This document shows, piece after piece, positions 5,561 to 6,831 of a stretch of 6,831 nucleotides of DNA; position 1 is the first letter of the stretch; every line of letters starts with the position of its first letter. The notes beneath the pieces were generated by a model that saw nothing but the letters and a program-made list of their open reading frames with translations, had not been told where the DNA came from and did no database searches. This DNA comes from Cyanobacteria bacterium OH_CFB_184 (GTDB lineage: Bacteria; Cyanobacteriota; Vampirovibrionia; Gastranaerophilales; Gastranaerophilaceae), in NCBI GenBank assembly GCA_023414155.1, contig JAEZOG010000064.1:1-6831 (forward strand). Direction: 5' to 3'. The translations under genes and the position numbers were made by a program.

Positions 5561-6831
5561 TCAAGGCAACTTGGATTTAAAATATTCATATACTTTTTTA
5601 GCTTGACTTGGTGTAAGCAGTAGTTTTAGCTCATCAATAGAAAGTTTTGAAATTGCATCAACATTTCTGTATTTTTCAATCAATAATTTTTTATTTTTAT
5701 CAAATAAACCCTTTATATCATCTAACTGTGAAGTCGTGGCTTCTTTTGAGCGAAGCTTGCGATGATAAGTTATTGCAAAACGATGCGCTTCATCTCTTAT
5801 TTTTTGGAAAAAGAATAATGATTTTGAATTTATCGGAAAAATAACAGATTTTTGTTTTTTAGGTAAAAAGACTTCTTCTATTCTTTTTGCCAGTGATACT
5901 ATATTTTGATTATCGATTCCAAGTTCGTTTAAAATTGAACATGCACTAGAAAGCTGACCTTTGCCACCATCTACTATTATTAGATCAGGGAACGGCAGAT
6001 TTAATTCTTTAAGCTTGCTATAGCGTCTATGAATCACTTCTCTCATAGATTGGAAATCGTCGGGCTTTGAGTCTACAGATTTTATTTTAAACTTCTTATA
6101 CTCAGATTTCTTAGGGAAGCCATTTTCAAAAACGACCATAGATGCGACTGTGTTTGTCCCTTGTATATGAGATATGTCAAAGCATTCAACTTTATGTGGG
6201 AATTTAGTCAAGGACAATTTTTCTTGAATATAACTTCCGACCTCGTTATATTCATTTTGAATTTTATTCATAGTGTCGATTTTGATTTTTTCAAGATAAT
6301 AATCAGAATTTTTCTTAGCTAACTCTAAAATCTCGGTATTTCTTTTAGAATTTGCAAAGTTGATTTTTACTTTTTTTCCTCTTTTTGAACTCAGCCAATC
6401 TTCGAACAGTTGCTTTTCTTCATCTGATATAACTGGTTTGAAAATTATTTCTGAAGGTATTTCTTTATCAGAACCAAGTTCATAATACTCTTTTATAAAT
6501 GAAGTTATTAGTTCTGATTCTTCATTAAAGTCTGATCTATCAAGTTCAAAATCTTTTTTCTCAATAAGACGACCATCTCTGATCATTAATAGCGAAATAG
6601 CTGTATTACTTGAGTCATAGCTTACTGAAATAACATCTTGATTTATATTAGTGTTTTCATAGATAACTTTTTGTTTTTCTATTGTTTTGAGGATGTCAAA
6701 ATAACTGTCACGATATCGTGCAGCTTTTTCAAACTCTTGATTTTGAGCAAAAATTTCCATCTGTTTTTTGATTTCATCTACAAGTTCCATCTGTTTACCA
6801 GATAGGAACAATTCAACATTGGCAATAATTT
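5561..6831 (-). CDS. uvrC: Excinuclease ABC subunit C, N-terminus beyond window edge
   Basis: UvrC makes both incisions around a lesion in nucleotide excision repair, acting after UvrA and UvrB have loaded. About 422 residues are visible and the frame stays open through 6831. The N-terminal GIY-YIG nuclease (roughly 190 residues of a ~600-residue protein) must lie outside; the TTG at 6811 is an internal leucine codon, not a start. Visible in order are the UVR motif that contacts UvrB (about 6800-6690, including EFEKAARYRD), then the RNase H-like 5'-nuclease domain, then a C-terminal helix-hairpin-helix region. The expected catalytic triad is present: Asp in CFDISHIQGT (codon 6178-6176), Asp in IVDGGKGQL (5971-5969) and His in RDEAHRFA (5785-5783). 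The DNA-binding HhH section (5725-5570) is degenerate: the first hairpin reads KGLFDKNKK instead of PGIGPKRR, and the second lacks the usual PGI. The stop is TGA. The radical SAM gene follows after 45 nt. Confidence 0.95.
   Translation of the reverse strand, partial: IIANVELFLSGKQMELVDEIKKQMEIFAQNQEFEKAARYRDSYFDILKTIEKQKVIYENTNINQDVISVSYDSSNTAISLLMIRDGRLIEKKDFELDRSDFNEESELITSFIKEYYELGSDKEIPSEIIFKPVISDEEKQLFEDWLSSKRGKKVKINFANSKRNTEILELAKKNSDYYLEKIKIDTMNKIQNEYNEVGSYIQEKLSLTKFPHKVECFDISHIQGTNTVASMVVFENGFPKKSEYKKFKIKSVDSKPDDFQSMREVIHRRYSKLKELNLPFPDLIIVDGGKGQLSSACSILNELGIDNQNIVSLAKRIEEVFLPKKQKSVIFPINSKSLFFFQKIRDEAHRFAITYHRKLRSKEATTSQLDDIKGLFDKNKKLLIEKYRNVDAISKLSIDELKLLLTPSQAKKVYEYFKSKLP

Noticed and set aside
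5647..5844. Rightward open frame of 65 codons
   Set aside because: Antisense to the conserved UvrC C-terminal region.
6809..6811. TTG at 6811 as the uvrC start
   Set aside because: The frame stays open upstream with UvrC-like residues (IIANVELFLSG), and the protein would lack its GIY-YIG nuclease; the gene simply continues beyond the window.

Overview
The window is AT-rich bacterial DNA, about two thirds A+T by eye. It is densely coding and uses TAA, TAG and TGA as stops, so the standard bacterial code applies. No rRNA, tRNA, CRISPR array, insertion sequence or prophage signal is visible. Two things point, by inference, to the non-photosynthetic sister lineages of cyanobacteria (Vampirovibrionia/Gastranaerophilales, 'Melainabacteria'). 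First, the diaminopimelate decarboxylase has an N-terminal extension of the cyanobacterial type. Second, lysA sits directly upstream of the diadenylate cyclase gene cdaA, an arrangement I recall from cyanobacteria. The AT-richness and the two-chain glycine dehydrogenase are not typical of photosynthetic cyanobacteria.

Layout. Positions 1-3739 hold a leftward, tightly packed cluster. In transcription order it is lysA (3739-2411), cdaA (2401-1511), an Eda-family aldolase (1508-879) and gcvPB (877 to beyond base 1). The gaps are 9, 2 and 1 nt, so this is almost certainly one operon. A likely extended -10 promoter and a good ribosome binding site lie in the ~100-bp intergenic region upstream of lysA. 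On the other side of that region a rightward gene (3844-4407) encodes a small, tyrosine-rich exported protein of unknown function. It converges, with a 1-nt gap, on a leftward radical SAM/SPASM-type gene (5515-4409). Upstream of that gene lies leftward uvrC (from beyond 6831 to 5561), whose N-terminal part is outside the window.

How the genes relate. LysA makes lysine from meso-diaminopimelate, which is also a peptidoglycan precursor. CdaA makes the second messenger c-di-AMP at the membrane. The Eda-like enzyme would release pyruvate or glyoxylate from 2-keto acids, and GcvPB is half of the glycine-cleavage decarboxylase. Co-transcription would tie c-di-AMP production to amino-acid and one-carbon metabolism. 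UvrC is a housekeeping excision-repair nuclease. The radical SAM enzyme and the exported protein are the least understood genes here. No complete undescribed system can be demonstrated. The best leads are the divergent active site of the Eda-like enzyme, the orphan radical SAM enzyme with a basic C-terminal tail, and the unknown exported protein without a ribosome binding site.
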